Shown here: piece by piece, positions 36,589 through 45,525 of the stretch
Layout: the number at the start of each line of letters is the position of its first letter
Position numbering within the stretch: the first letter of the stretch is position 1
From: Lentihominibacter hominis
GTDB taxonomy: Bacteria > Bacillota > Clostridia > Peptostreptococcales > Anaerovoracaceae
Assembly: GCF_014385065.1 (NCBI RefSeq)
Contig: NZ_JACRTA010000001.1
Location: 496,001-560,000, forward strand
Direction of reading: 5' to 3'
DNA length: 64,000 bases
Notes under the pieces: generated by a model
Databases searched by the model: none
What the model was told of the DNA's origin: nothing
Seen by the model: only the letters and a program-made list of their open reading frames with translations
Program-made: the position numbers and the translations under genes

Positions 36589-37719
36589 ATGAAATACAGA
36601 ACCTTTGCAAAAATAAACGAAAAAGTCTCTCTTCTGGGAATGGGCGCAATGAGGTTTCCTGAAGAAAAAGACGGAAAAGTTGATGAAAACAACGCTGTGT
36701 CTATCATAAGGGCAGCAATTGATTCCGGAATTAACTACATAGACACTGCCTATCCCTATCTCAGCGGACAAAGTGAAGTCATCGTCGGCAAAGCGTTAAA
36801 GAACGGATATAGAGAAAAAGTTCTGATCGCCGATAAAATGCCTATCTGGTTAGCCAAAGATGAAAATCACATGAAAGAAATATTTAATACACAGCTTAAA
36901 CGTCTGGATACTGATTCCATTGATATGTACCTTGTACACAGTGTAAATGTTCCTAACTGGAAGCGTGTAAAAAAGCTTAAACTTATGCCTTTTCTTGAAG
37001 AAATGAAAAAAAAGGGTAAAATAAAACACATTGGCTTCTCTTTTCATGATTCCTATGAGTTCTTCGAGGAAGTTTTGGACGATTATCCTTGGGAATTCTG
37101 TCAAATACAGCTCAACTATATGGATAAAAATATCCAAGCAGGCATCAAGGGTCTGAAACTGGCTGCAGAAAAAGGTATAGGAGTCATCATCATGGAACCT
37201 CTGAAAGGAGGGAGACTTACATCTGCCATACCTCCAGCTGTGCAGAAGCTGTGGGACAGCGCAGAAACAAAAAGAAGCCCTGCAGAATGGGCTTTTAAAT
37301 GGCTGGCAGAGATGCCTGAAGTCACACTTATTCTAAGTGGAATGAGCTCTATGAAGCAGCTCGAGGAGAATATAAGAATAATTACTTCTGATGATCTTAC
37401 CATATTGACTGATGAAGAAAAAAAACTGATCAACAAAGTATCGGATGAATATAACAGACTGATCAAATATTCATGTACGGGTTGCGAATATTGTCTGCCA
37501 TGTCCTCAGAAACTTAATATTCCCGATCTTCTGGAATACTATAATGAATGGAATACTTATGGTCAAAACCCTTCTACAAAAATGGAATATATCGATTGGG
37601 TCGCTAAGGGCCGTCATGCCTCTGACTGTATCGGCTGCAGAAAATGCGAGAAAAAATGTCCTCAGAACCTACCGATTGTTCAGGCATTAAAAGAAGCTTC
37701 CGAGGCATTCGGGATATAG
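36589..37719 (+). CDS. Aldo/keto reductase with C-terminal ferredoxin-like domain
   Basis: The 376-residue protein has an AKR barrel (Asp in NYIDTAYPY, Lys in IADKMP and His in YLVHSVN form the tetrad with the tyrosine of AYPYLSG) followed from about residue 290 by a ferredoxin-like tail with CTGCEYCLPCP and CIGCRKCEKKCP, two candidate [4Fe-4S] clusters. Such fusions occur in anaerobes and may exchange electrons with ferredoxin. Start ATG 36589 follows TAGGAG. Monocistronic with a terminator downstream. Confidence 0.93.
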   Translation: MKYRTFAKINEKVSLLGMGAMRFPEEKDGKVDENNAVSIIRAAIDSGINYIDTAYPYLSGQSEVIVGKALKNGYREKVLIADKMPIWLAKDENHMKEIFNTQLKRLDTDSIDMYLVHSVNVPNWKRVKKLKLMPFLEEMKKKGKIKHIGFSFHDSYEFFEEVLDDYPWEFCQIQLNYMDKNIQAGIKGLKLAAEKGIGVIIMEPLKGGRLTSAIPPAVQKLWDSAETKRSPAEWAFKWLAEMPEVTLILSGMSSMKQLEENIRIITSDDLTILTDEEKKLINKVSDEYNRLIKYSCTGCEYCLPCPQKLNIPDLLEYYNEWNTYGQNPSTKMEYIDWVAKGRHASDCIGCRKCEKKCPQNLPIVQALKEASEAFGI

Positions 37720-37733
37720 GTTATAAAATATAC

Positions 37734-37768
37734 GGCGGATTACTATACAGTTAATTCCGCCCTTTTTT
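37734..37768 (+). terminator. Terminator after aldo/keto reductase
   Basis: GGCGGA and TCCGCC arms around a 16-base loop, then six T. Confidence 0.8.
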
Positions 37769-37795
37769 ATTGCTCTTCCCTATGTTTACATAATT

Positions 37796-37844
37796 AAAAA
37801 TATGTATTCTTTATTACATTTAAAATAAAAAATACATATTTTTT
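37796..37844 (-). terminator. Terminator after the flavodoxin-like gene
   Basis: AAATATGTATT and AATACATATTT arms around an A/T-rich loop, with T-runs on both strands; downstream of the minus-strand gene ending at 37885. Weak stem because all A/T but for two G-C pairs. Confidence 0.6.
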
Positions 37845-37884
37845 CTCATTATCAATAAAAAGTCTTTAAAGGACAAGATTGTTT

Positions 37885-38397
37885 CTAAATATTTCTCCCA
37901 AGCTCCCGACATTTATCAAGAGTCTCCTCAGTCCCATTATCAGGATCACAGACAGCAATCACTCCTCTGTCCTCAAGATCCATGTAATCTAAAATACCAT
38001 TATATTCTCCGATAGCGCCGTCATAAACATCCGGTGACATTGAACTGAGCATCAATGCAGCCTTCGTAGCTACAGGAGGGTGATCAATAGCATAAATACG
38101 CTGAATAGCCGCCTGGATCTGTGCCGTCATAGTAAAATAGTATATCGGCGAGGCAAATACAAGAGCTTCACATTCTTCAAGCTCAGGATATATTTTAATC
38201 ATATCATCCTTTTGGATACACTCTCCATCCCCCTTAGTATGACAATATTCACAAGCAAGACATCCAGCAATCTTCATCTTGCCCACATTTAAAACAGTCA
38301 CTTCATGACCGGCTTCTTCCGCGCCTCCTTTGAAAGCCTCAACCATAGCATTAGTATTCACTTCACGTGGACTTCCCATTAAAACCGTTATTTTCAT
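37885..38397 (-). CDS. NADPH-dependent FMN reductase / flavodoxin-fold iron-sulfur flavoprotein-like
   Basis: The 170-residue protein has the FMN phosphate loop GSPREVNTNAM, the CLACEYCHTKGDGECIQKDDM cysteine-rich segment near 47-67 found in multimeric flavodoxin-like NADPH:FMN reductases, and the flavin-contact SPIYYFTMTAQIQAAIQR. Likely a small cytoplasmic quinone or flavin reductase. Start 38397 is better spaced from GGAGG than an ATG three bases upstream. Lone gene, possibly linked to redox metabolism next door. Confidence 0.88.
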   Translation of the reverse strand: MKITVLMGSPREVNTNAMVEAFKGGAEEAGHEVTVLNVGKMKIAGCLACEYCHTKGDGECIQKDDMIKIYPELEECEALVFASPIYYFTMTAQIQAAIQRIYAIDHPPVATKAALMLSSMSPDVYDGAIGEYNGILDYMDLEDRGVIAVCDPDNGTEETLDKCRELGRNI

Positions 38398-38560
38398 CAT
38401 ATCCTCCTATTTATCAAATTATTATTGATTTTTCATTTTACATCAAAATTTTTTATTTGTCACTATACCTATAACCGGCACATAAAATTTTCACGAACTG
38501 TTCCATATTTCCAAACCATAGACTTTGCTATGTTTTTTTAATAAACATGCTTTATCTGCT

Positions 38561-38596
38561 GTAAAAGAAAACGGCACAGCCGAAGCCGCACCGTTT
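38561..38596 (-). terminator. Terminator after the saccharopine-dehydrogenase-family gene
   Basis: A 12-bp stem (AAACGGTGCGGC with three wobble pairs) closed by a UUCG tetraloop, then T-rich, on the minus strand. Confidence 0.9.
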
Positions 38597-38630
38597 AAAA
38601 ACGATCTTGTACAGTTTTCACTATGTATTT

Positions 38631-39917
38631 TTATTTACCTACTGCATCCAAGAAAGCTTTTTCGTTTAATTCGTCTGCGTATTCTGAATCCATTTCTTTG
38701 ATTCCTGCAGGGAATTCATACTTAGCCAATCTTTCTACGAACGGATCCGGATCGAAATGCTCAGGACCCCAAGCGCCTGCATCGCTCCAGATTCCTTTTG
38801 CGATGAGTTCCATCATGATTACAGGACCTACTGCAGTCTGCGCAACTACTGAGTTAGTAGTATACTTCTTAATGCATTCCTGGTTATCAGCAATCTGATA
38901 CAGATATACTGATCTGTACTTTCCGTCTTTCCATCCGGTTACCCAAGTACCTGCGCAACCCTTACCTGTCATTGTTGTTGTTGCGTCAACAGGGCTAGGG
39001 ATTACTTTGCAGACAAAATCTCTTGGAGTGATCTCGCTGTCTCCTACCTTAATCTTAGTTTTCTTATCTGAAAGACCATATTCAAATAATACCATTAATT
39101 TTCTTCTGAATTCAGCAGGAACACCGTACTTGAATGTTACTCTGTTACAATCAATTTCTCTTGGAACGAGAAGTACTTCTTCGTGCTCTACATTTACTAC
39201 TTCTACGTCGCCGATTCCGCCAGGGAAGTTGAAGATCTCAGGTTCTGAGAACTGTTCCGTACAATACCAGTGACCTTCAGGATGTTCTTCGTCTTTTTCC
39301 CAGATTACAGGAGGCTGCAAGCATTCCTCGATAGTTGTCCATACTGAAAAACCAAAGTCTGAATCAGTATTCCCATAGTTATCTCCATCTCTTACATCAA
39401 CTCTGTCTATCTTATCGAATAAATGCTTATCTGCATACTTAGCAAATACGTCAGCCATTCCCGGCTCTACACCTGAACCGCATATAGCGATTTTACCGGA
39501 AGCTTCCCATTCCTTCTGCTTAGCAAACTGATAATCTCCTAATTTGATATTAGCTAATTCATAAGGTTTCTCAGGATGTTCTGTACCTAATGTCATAGCA
39601 CAGTCAAGATAACCGATCTTTGCTTCTAAGCAAGTATCGAAAATAGTTTCATTCATTCTTGGATCACAAGCATTCATAGCGAAATCAATGTCATGCTCAG
39701 CAACTACTGATTTAATGCTGTCAGCATCCATTGCATTGATCTGTGCAGGAACAAACTTTCCTCCGCCGCAGATCTCGTTGGCTACTTTCTTTGCTCTCTC
39801 AACGTCATAGTCAGCAACTACAACCTTCTCAGCCCAATCAGCCTCTGCTCCCTGTCTTGCAATAATCTTAGCTGCAGACGTACCAACTCCGCCTGCACCA
39901 ATGATAAGTAATTTCAT
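38631..39917 (-). CDS. Saccharopine dehydrogenase family protein (carboxynorspermidine/lysine dehydrogenase-like)
   Basis: The 428-residue protein begins with a Rossmann motif, LLIIGAGGVGTSAA, and has the family blocks NACDPRMNETIFDTC and GYLDCAM, followed by a long saccharopine-reductase-like C-terminal domain (MTGKGCAGTWVTGWKDGKYRSVYLY). This family covers saccharopine reductase, carboxynorspermidine synthase and related dehydrogenases acting on amino acids or polyamines. It is 225 bp downstream of an AraC regulator and has a small palindrome next to its ribosome binding site. Exact reaction is uncertain; lysine or diamine metabolism is plausible. Confidence 0.88.
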   Translation of the reverse strand: MKLLIIGAGGVGTSAAKIIARQGAEADWAEKVVVADYDVERAKKVANEICGGGKFVPAQINAMDADSIKSVVAEHDIDFAMNACDPRMNETIFDTCLEAKIGYLDCAMTLGTEHPEKPYELANIKLGDYQFAKQKEWEASGKIAICGSGVEPGMADVFAKYADKHLFDKIDRVDVRDGDNYGNTDSDFGFSVWTTIEECLQPPVIWEKDEEHPEGHWYCTEQFSEPEIFNFPGGIGDVEVVNVEHEEVLLVPREIDCNRVTFKYGVPAEFRRKLMVLFEYGLSDKKTKIKVGDSEITPRDFVCKVIPSPVDATTTMTGKGCAGTWVTGWKDGKYRSVYLYQIADNQECIKKYTTNSVVAQTAVGPVIMMELIAKGIWSDAGAWGPEHFDPDPFVERLAKYEFPAGIKEMDSEYADELNEKAFLDAVGK

Positions 39918-39934
39918 CTTTTTACCTCCATTTT

Positions 39935-39954
39935 AATATTGTCTAAACAATAAT
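39935..39954 (-). promoter_or_regulatory. Palindrome in the leader of the saccharopine-dehydrogenase-family gene
   Basis: AATATTGT, CTAA, ACAATAAT: two 8-base arms matching at seven positions, about 18 bp upstream of the start codon and next to the AGG ribosome binding site. Could be an operator. Confidence 0.4.
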
Positions 39955-40142
39955 TTTCACTTTAATATGATGTATTATATTAATACTATCCTTTTTATCA
40001 GAAAATTTCAACAACACCTTTGTTCTAAAAGACGTATAAAGTTGCGTTTTTGCTCAAAGAGTGACAGCTATTCGATATGCATGCAATATACTCCATCCTG
40101 CTAAAGCAACCTTCCTTTTAACAACTGGTTAGAATCCTATAT

Positions 40143-41678
40143 CTATACTCTGTCAATAAGTATAAGCTCTGCTCCAATACCATCAAATATCGTTCTGACA
40201 CTTAATGCATCCGAACTTATATAATTGCCCGTACTAACTTTAGCCTCGGAAGAAAGCTTGTTTATAAGATTATCTCTTACACTTCGCTTTGTTTTTGTAT
40301 TAGTCTCTCCGCTAATCTTAGCAAGCAGGTGCTCTCTCTCAAGACGATATCTTATTATTCGAAAATTACCTGAAAGCCCTGTACATCTGACTAAAAACTC
40401 TATTTCGTTTTCATAATTACGTACAATTCTCAGTAAATCTTCCTTATTCATGATTTTCCTGAGGTTTCTGCCGGCATTTTCATCAAAATTATACACAAGG
40501 ATACTTAGGCTGTTAAGTGCCCCCGGATATTTACATTTAGTCGAAACTATATAATTTTCTCCGGAAGTTATTATCCCCTCGCTCATCTCCATGAATTTTC
40601 TATATGGCTCTGCCAGCACTTTATTAACATCTCTTTCCATTATTTCTGACATCACAGGAGGCTTCTTTTCAATTTCCGCATAATCATCATATATGTCTAT
40701 ATCTATGATAACAGGTTTAATCTTAAGCTTGTCAGCATAATCAGCATAGATACCCTTCACTTGTTTTCTTATAGCACTCTCTATTTGAGCAGGCGTAGCG
40801 AGAGTGTACTGTGCAGCAATATCACGGCTTATTATCTTTCCTATATACTTTTTTCTGTACTCCAGAGGATGCATACCAAACCACTGTTCAAAATGTTTTA
40901 TGTAATATCTCACGGCAGAAAATCCGGTTTCCTCTGCTATGGCTCCTATTTTTTTATTCGTTCCCAAAAGCAGTCGTTCAGACTCCTCTACTCTTATATA
41001 ACTAAGCAAGTCCTGAAAACTCAATCCTGTAGCTTCTTTTATTATATGAGAAAGATAATAAATGCTCAGGTGTTCTCTATCTGCAATCTCACTGAGTGTC
41101 AGCTTTCTCGTATAATTATCATACATATAATCAGTAATTCTGTTGAGTCTTCCTGCAAGGATTTTATTTCCTTTATTTTTCAGTTCATTTTTAAAGCGGC
41201 CGTTTTCCATGACAAAGTACTGAAAATCTGAGAGCAGACATGCTATGAGATTATGAGTACTCTCTATTACTTTGTGTTCATAGCCATATCCTTTCTGAAG
41301 TATCTCCATCATTATCTTGGCAAGCAGTGTCCTCAATACCTCTAAGCTTTCATCACTATCATCCTCTATATCTGTAACAAAAAAATTATTCTTTAGATTG
41401 TCATAATATCTTGAAAAATACGCCAGATCCATCTGAAACATCATTACGATATTGTCTTCTTCCGTCTTTTGAAAACTGTGCATCTCTCTGTCATTCAGGA
41501 TAAAAATATCACCTTGCTTAAGTGTATAGGTATAATATCCATTTCTAAGAATTACGCTCCCTTCCAGAACATAAACCACCTCCATATCATCATGAAAATG
41601 GATAGGGTATTCATCGATACTGGCAGTTACTACATTGATCGGCAGCTCATCTTTGTAAATAATTTTTTCTTTCAACAT
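40143..41678 (-). CDS. AraC-family regulator with N-terminal cupin and extended C-terminal domain
   Basis: The 511-residue protein has an N-terminal cupin (FHDDMEVVYVLEGSVILR, then YTLKQGDIFIL), two AraC helix-turn-helix motifs at about 190-285 (LTLSEIADREHLSIYYLSHI and KIGAIAEETGFSAVRYY) and a further 220 residues. That tail ends in LSILVYNF, GNFRIIRYRLEREH-like strands that faintly recall the end of GH39-fused AraC proteins, without a visible sugar-hydrolase core. Effector unknown. It is upstream of the saccharopine-dehydrogenase-family gene on the same strand and may regulate it. The start ATG 41678 lies beside the DnaA-box-rich spacer. Confidence 0.87.
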   Translation of the reverse strand: MLKEKIIYKDELPINVVTASIDEYPIHFHDDMEVVYVLEGSVILRNGYYTYTLKQGDIFILNDREMHSFQKTEEDNIVMMFQMDLAYFSRYYDNLKNNFFVTDIEDDSDESLEVLRTLLAKIMMEILQKGYGYEHKVIESTHNLIACLLSDFQYFVMENGRFKNELKNKGNKILAGRLNRITDYMYDNYTRKLTLSEIADREHLSIYYLSHIIKEATGLSFQDLLSYIRVEESERLLLGTNKKIGAIAEETGFSAVRYYIKHFEQWFGMHPLEYRKKYIGKIISRDIAAQYTLATPAQIESAIRKQVKGIYADYADKLKIKPVIIDIDIYDDYAEIEKKPPVMSEIMERDVNKVLAEPYRKFMEMSEGIITSGENYIVSTKCKYPGALNSLSILVYNFDENAGRNLRKIMNKEDLLRIVRNYENEIEFLVRCTGLSGNFRIIRYRLEREHLLAKISGETNTKTKRSVRDNLINKLSSEAKVSTGNYISSDALSVRTIFDGIGAELILIDRV

Positions 41679-41980
41679 TTTTACTCCTACCTTTACATTA
41701 AGTTTTATGTCAACCTATGTTCTTTTTATCCTCGACAACTTTCAACAACCAATTAGCTTTTAAAATATCAGCTTTTCAGAAGTTATCCACAGTTTTTTAT
41801 AGATTGTATACGATTTTATCCAAAAGATGCTGTGGATAATTATTTTTTATATTTCCCCCATTTTTCAACGTTTATATCTGTCAAGTACCTTTTTTCAGCC
41901 AAAGTTATCCACAATTTTGTTCTTTTTATTTAACTATAAATAAAAACCTTTAAAATTCAACACTTTTACTGCTTAACATA
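41679..41980. other. AT-rich spacer with DnaA-box cluster
   Basis: This 302-bp spacer, between cwlD and the AraC gene, holds three perfect DnaA boxes TTATCCACA: 41783-41791 (plus), 41831-41839 (minus), 41905-41913 (plus), plus TTATCCAAA at 41816-41824, one mismatch. The DNA is rich in A/T runs. Three perfect 9-mers within 131 bp is far more than chance predicts (a 9-mer and its complement recur about once per 130 kb of random DNA). There is no dnaA or dnaN gene, so it may be an auxiliary DnaA-binding locus rather than the origin. No other gene seen. Confidence 0.7.
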
Positions 41981-42697
41981 TTATCTTGAACTCAAATATT
42001 CACAAATACAATCACTTAGATTCTCAGAGATTTTTATCTGGAATTTTTTGTTTTTTAAGTTTCCGGCATCTTCAGGATTAGATAAAAAACCGCATTCGAC
42101 TATTACTATCGGACCGGTTATATTTTTTAGCAAAAACACATCGCCTTTACCAAGCTCAGTTCTCTTTTTGTCTGTATTTATTTCATTATTAAACTTACTC
42201 TGGATTATTTCAGCAGCCTTCTTGCTTGCCTCAACTGCTTCTTCACTTCCATAAGACGGATAAAAAACCTGCGCTCCCTTAACAGAGCTGTCCTGCGTAA
42301 AACTGTTCAGATGTATGCTTACTGTCAAATCAGCCTTCGAATCATCTATTATACGCTTTCTTTCCTTCATATCCTGTGTTTTAAGACTTCTTATGGTACC
42401 TTCCTGAGATTCATCATACAGCCCTTCATCCTTATACCGGGTCATTATTACTTTTACACCCTCACCTTCAAGCTGTTTTTTCACTTGTTCTGCAATAGAT
42501 AGATTAATATCTTTTTCACTGGTTCCGTCGCTGCTTTGTGCACCGCCATCCATTCCTCCATGCCCCGGATCCAAAACAACCACCGGCTTCTCTGCTTTTT
42601 TCCATACATATGAAGCCATTTCATTACGGCCGGGAATGCACAATACTGTACACACCAATACGAACGTCGCTAAAATATAAATACCTTTGCTCTTCAT
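41981..42697 (-). CDS. cwlD: N-acetylmuramoyl-L-alanine amidase (CwlD-like)
   Basis: The 238-residue protein has an N-terminal signal/membrane segment (MKSKGIYILATFVLVCTVLC) followed by an Amidase_3 domain with the zinc ligands His in LDPGHGG, Glu in SEKDINL and His in VSIHLNSF and the catalytic Glu in VIVECGFLSN. It cleaves the amide between muramic acid and the stem peptide outside the cell. The length and start resemble CwlD, which makes muramic-delta-lactam in spore cortex, so a sporulation role is possible but unproven. ATG 42697 follows GAGGTG; an upstream start adds six residues. Confidence 0.88.
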   Translation of the reverse strand: MKSKGIYILATFVLVCTVLCIPGRNEMASYVWKKAEKPVVVLDPGHGGMDGGAQSSDGTSEKDINLSIAEQVKKQLEGEGVKVIMTRYKDEGLYDESQEGTIRSLKTQDMKERKRIIDDSKADLTVSIHLNSFTQDSSVKGAQVFYPSYGSEEAVEASKKAAEIIQSKFNNEINTDKKRTELGKGDVFLLKNITGPIVIVECGFLSNPEDAGNLKNKKFQIKISENLSDCICEYLSSR

Positions 42698-42884
42698 CTC
42701 ACACCTCGCAAACATCCTTACTGGATTTTATTAAAACGAGGCTGCCTTTATTACAGCAAATTAATTATCTTGTATTTATTATAAAACACTTTTTAAAATT
42801 TTAACAGCATTTATTTGACTTTTTTGCCGCCGAAATATAAACTTCTATTGATATACTTGCTATTTCACAGGGGGTAGATATAAA

Positions 42885-44174
42885 ATGAAAACAACAAAAT
42901 TATACCAACAGAACAGATACATCAAAAATTGGAATACTGTTATAACATCAGTAGAAAGATCCGAAAACAATATCAAAGACTTTCTCATTACACTGAAAAG
43001 CACAGCTTTTTTCCCGGAAGGCGGAGGTCAAAGCTGTGATACAGGTCATATAAACGGTTATGTTGTTACAGATGTCCAAGAATATAAAGGAAATATATAT
43101 CATACTGTAAAAACAGTTTCCCCGGATCAGTCTCTGTCCGAAATAATGACTCCCGGGACTGCCGTATCATGTTCTATAGATTGGGAACGGAGATTTGATA
43201 ATATGCAGAGGCATTGCGGAGAACATATACTTTCCGGAATATTTCACAGTATGTTTGGAGGAGTCAACAAAGGATTCCATATGGGCCACGATCATATGAC
43301 TATAGATATTTCCCTTGAAGAAAAGCCTGAAATAACAGAAATAACATTTGAAGATGCTATAAGAGCAGAACTTGAAGCCAATAAAGTCATCTGGTCAGAT
43401 GCGCCCGTGACTGTTCTGAAATTCGACTCCAGAAAAGATGCAGAAAAGCTGCCTTTGCGAAAGGCTCTTGCTTTTGATGAGGACATTTCCATCGTATGTA
43501 TAGGCTCTGCTGAAAACGTTTCAGACTGTGTCGCCTGCTGCGGAACTCACCCTGACACCGCAGGTCAAGTAGGTTTGATAAAGGTATATAAAGTAGAAAA
43601 ATATAAAGGTATGTTCAGAATATATTTTGAAGCCGGACAAAGGGCTTTAATGGATTATAATATAAAACACCATATCCTCAGCGATCTTTCAAATAAATAC
43701 TCTTCTTCTATAGAAGACTTTCCCAAAAAGCTTAAAGCGCAAGAAGAAAAATCTGTCGATATAAAAAATGAGCTTTTTCATTTAAAAAAAGCTTTCATAG
43801 AAGAGCAGTGCGGCAAACTGGATGAAATCCTCCGCAAGACACATGCTTCAGAGCCCAGCTCTGAGATAATAGTATATACACTTCCACAACTTTCCACAGA
43901 TGATGTTTTCATTATGGCGAAAAAATATATAAATAAAAGCAAAAATCTAATCCTTCTTTACTCACAAAAGGATACATCATATATCCTCATTTCTGATGGA
44001 ATCGTAAATTGCAGCCTTCTTGTAAAAGAATTCGCTCATGAATGCGGAGGGAAAGGAGGCGGAAACAGTTCTTCTGCCAGAGCTATATTCAATTCTTTCC
44101 AAGACGCAGAAATATTTGCAGAAAAGATCAGACAAAATTACAGAAAAATAAATGGAGAAAAACATGAACGATAG
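42885..44174 (+). CDS. Alanyl-tRNA editing protein (AlaX type with DHHA1-like C-terminus)
   Basis: The 429-residue protein resembles the editing half of alanyl-tRNA synthetase. FFPEGGGQSCDTG near 44-54, HCGEH (His110, His114) and CCGTH (Cys218, His222) supply the zinc site that hydrolyses Ser- or Gly-tRNA(Ala). A coiled helix from about 280 leads to a C-terminal DHHA1-like region with ECGGKGGGNSSSARA. It is overlapped by the following MATE gene (start inside its last codons) and so translationally coupled. The pairing may be chance or coregulated. No promoter was assigned, but the gene is divergent from cwlD. Confidence 0.93.
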   Translation: MKTTKLYQQNRYIKNWNTVITSVERSENNIKDFLITLKSTAFFPEGGGQSCDTGHINGYVVTDVQEYKGNIYHTVKTVSPDQSLSEIMTPGTAVSCSIDWERRFDNMQRHCGEHILSGIFHSMFGGVNKGFHMGHDHMTIDISLEEKPEITEITFEDAIRAELEANKVIWSDAPVTVLKFDSRKDAEKLPLRKALAFDEDISIVCIGSAENVSDCVACCGTHPDTAGQVGLIKVYKVEKYKGMFRIYFEAGQRALMDYNIKHHILSDLSNKYSSSIEDFPKKLKAQEEKSVDIKNELFHLKKAFIEEQCGKLDEILRKTHASEPSSEIIVYTLPQLSTDDVFIMAKKYINKSKNLILLYSQKDTSYILISDGIVNCSLLVKEFAHECGGKGGGNSSSARAIFNSFQDAEIFAEKIRQNYRKINGEKHER

Positions 44175-45495
44175 CTTTATGAAAGAAAAACCTATTTTAC
44201 CGCTGTTTATTTCCATGGCGTTGCCCATGGTCATCTCAATGCTTGTAAATTCTCTGTACAATATAGTCGATAGCTTTTTTGTAGCACAGATCAACGAACA
44301 GGCTATGACTGCTCTATCTCTTGTCTATCCCGTACAAAATCTAATAAATGCTGTAGCCATAGGGTACGGGGTAGGAATAAGTGCGGTGATTTCTATATTT
44401 CTGGGAGAGGAAAACCATGAAAAAGCCAATATCACAGCCACTCAAGGATTGCTCTTTGCAATAATACACGGTTTTACCATCACTATACTGAGTATAGCTG
44501 TCATGCCTGCTTTTCTGAATGTATTTACCAATGATGAAACTGTAATTGAATACGGAACACAATACTCCGTCATAGTGTTTTCCTTTTCTACAGTTATCAT
44601 GGCAGGACTCTCATTTGAAAAAATTTTTCAGTCTGTAGGAAAAATGAAAGTTACCATGATCGGTCTGTTATGCGGATGTATCTCCAATATCATACTTGAC
44701 CCACTGTTGATCTGGGGTATAGGTATCTTTCCTGAAATGGGTATCTCGGGGGCTGCGCTGGCAACAGGTATAGGGCAAGTCATTACTCTGCTTATATATC
44801 TTGTAATCTACAAAATCCGACCGCTTCCTGTTAAAATAAAGCGGCCATATTTATCTCCAGATAAGCAAATAATTCTCAGGCTCTATGGGATTGGTGTACC
44901 TGCCATACTCAACTTAGCCCTTCCGTCCCTTCTTATCTCATGCCTCAACTCAATACTGTCAGCATATTCACAAAGCTATGTGCTTATTCTTGGTGTTTAC
45001 TATAAACTGCAAACATTTATTTATCTTCCCGCCAACGGAATAGTACAGGGCATGCGGCCTCTTATCGGTTACAATTTCGGAGCCGGAGAATTCCACAGAG
45101 TAAAAAGAATATATAGCACAGCTCTGTGTATGAGCTGCGGTATGATGGTCCTCGGAACAGTAGTATGTCTCGTCGCTCCCGAACAGCTGATGAGCCTTTT
45201 TACTCACAATCAAGAAACTGTTTTATATGGAAAAACAGCTCTCCGTATAATAAGCGCAGGTTTTATAGTATCTGCTATATCGGTAACTTCCTCAGGCGCC
45301 CTCGAGGGTCTTGGCAAAGGGATTCAATCTCTTGTCATATCTCTGTTCAGGTATGTGATAATCATTCTTCCTTGCGCATATATTCTCTGTTTTTTTACCG
45401 GACCTACAGGAGTATGGACAGCTTTCGCCATAACGGAGATAACAACAGGTATTATATCTATTGTCATATATAAAAAAGCAGTCAGATTAAAATAA
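44164..45495 (+). CDS. MATE-family multidrug/Na+ antiporter
   Basis: The 443-residue membrane protein has twelve hydrophobic segments and the repeated MATE hallmark: ALPMVISMLVNSLYNIVDSFFVAQ in the first half and ILNLALPSLLISCLNSILS in the second, with QGMRPLIGYNFGAGEFHRV before the later spans. MATE proteins expel cationic compounds using H+ or Na+. Start ATG 44164 is best spaced from GGAG; an ATG 12 bases upstream lacks a site. It overlaps the AlaX gene by 11 bp and is followed by a terminator. Confidence 0.93.
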   Translation: MNDSFMKEKPILPLFISMALPMVISMLVNSLYNIVDSFFVAQINEQAMTALSLVYPVQNLINAVAIGYGVGISAVISIFLGEENHEKANITATQGLLFAIIHGFTITILSIAVMPAFLNVFTNDETVIEYGTQYSVIVFSFSTVIMAGLSFEKIFQSVGKMKVTMIGLLCGCISNIILDPLLIWGIGIFPEMGISGAALATGIGQVITLLIYLVIYKIRPLPVKIKRPYLSPDKQIILRLYGIGVPAILNLALPSLLISCLNSILSAYSQSYVLILGVYYKLQTFIYLPANGIVQGMRPLIGYNFGAGEFHRVKRIYSTALCMSCGMMVLGTVVCLVAPEQLMSLFTHNQETVLYGKTALRIISAGFIVSAISVTSSGALEGLGKGIQSLVISLFRYVIIILPCAYILCFFTGPTGVWTAFAITEITTGIISIVIYKKAVRLK

Positions 45496-45508
45496 TCTGA
45501 CCGCTTTT
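45474..45508 (+). terminator. Terminator overlapping the MATE stop codon
   Basis: AAAAAGCAGTCAGATTA and its near-perfect complement (one mismatch) followed by TTTTT; the first arm lies within the last codons of the MATE gene. Also usable from the opposite strand. Confidence 0.85.
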
Positions 45509-45525
45509 TATATTTCACTGTAAAT

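Noticed and set aside
41679..41980. Calling this spacer the chromosomal origin.
   Set aside because: No dnaA, dnaN, rpmH or gidA neighbours and only three or four boxes; the cautious call is a DnaA-binding cluster.
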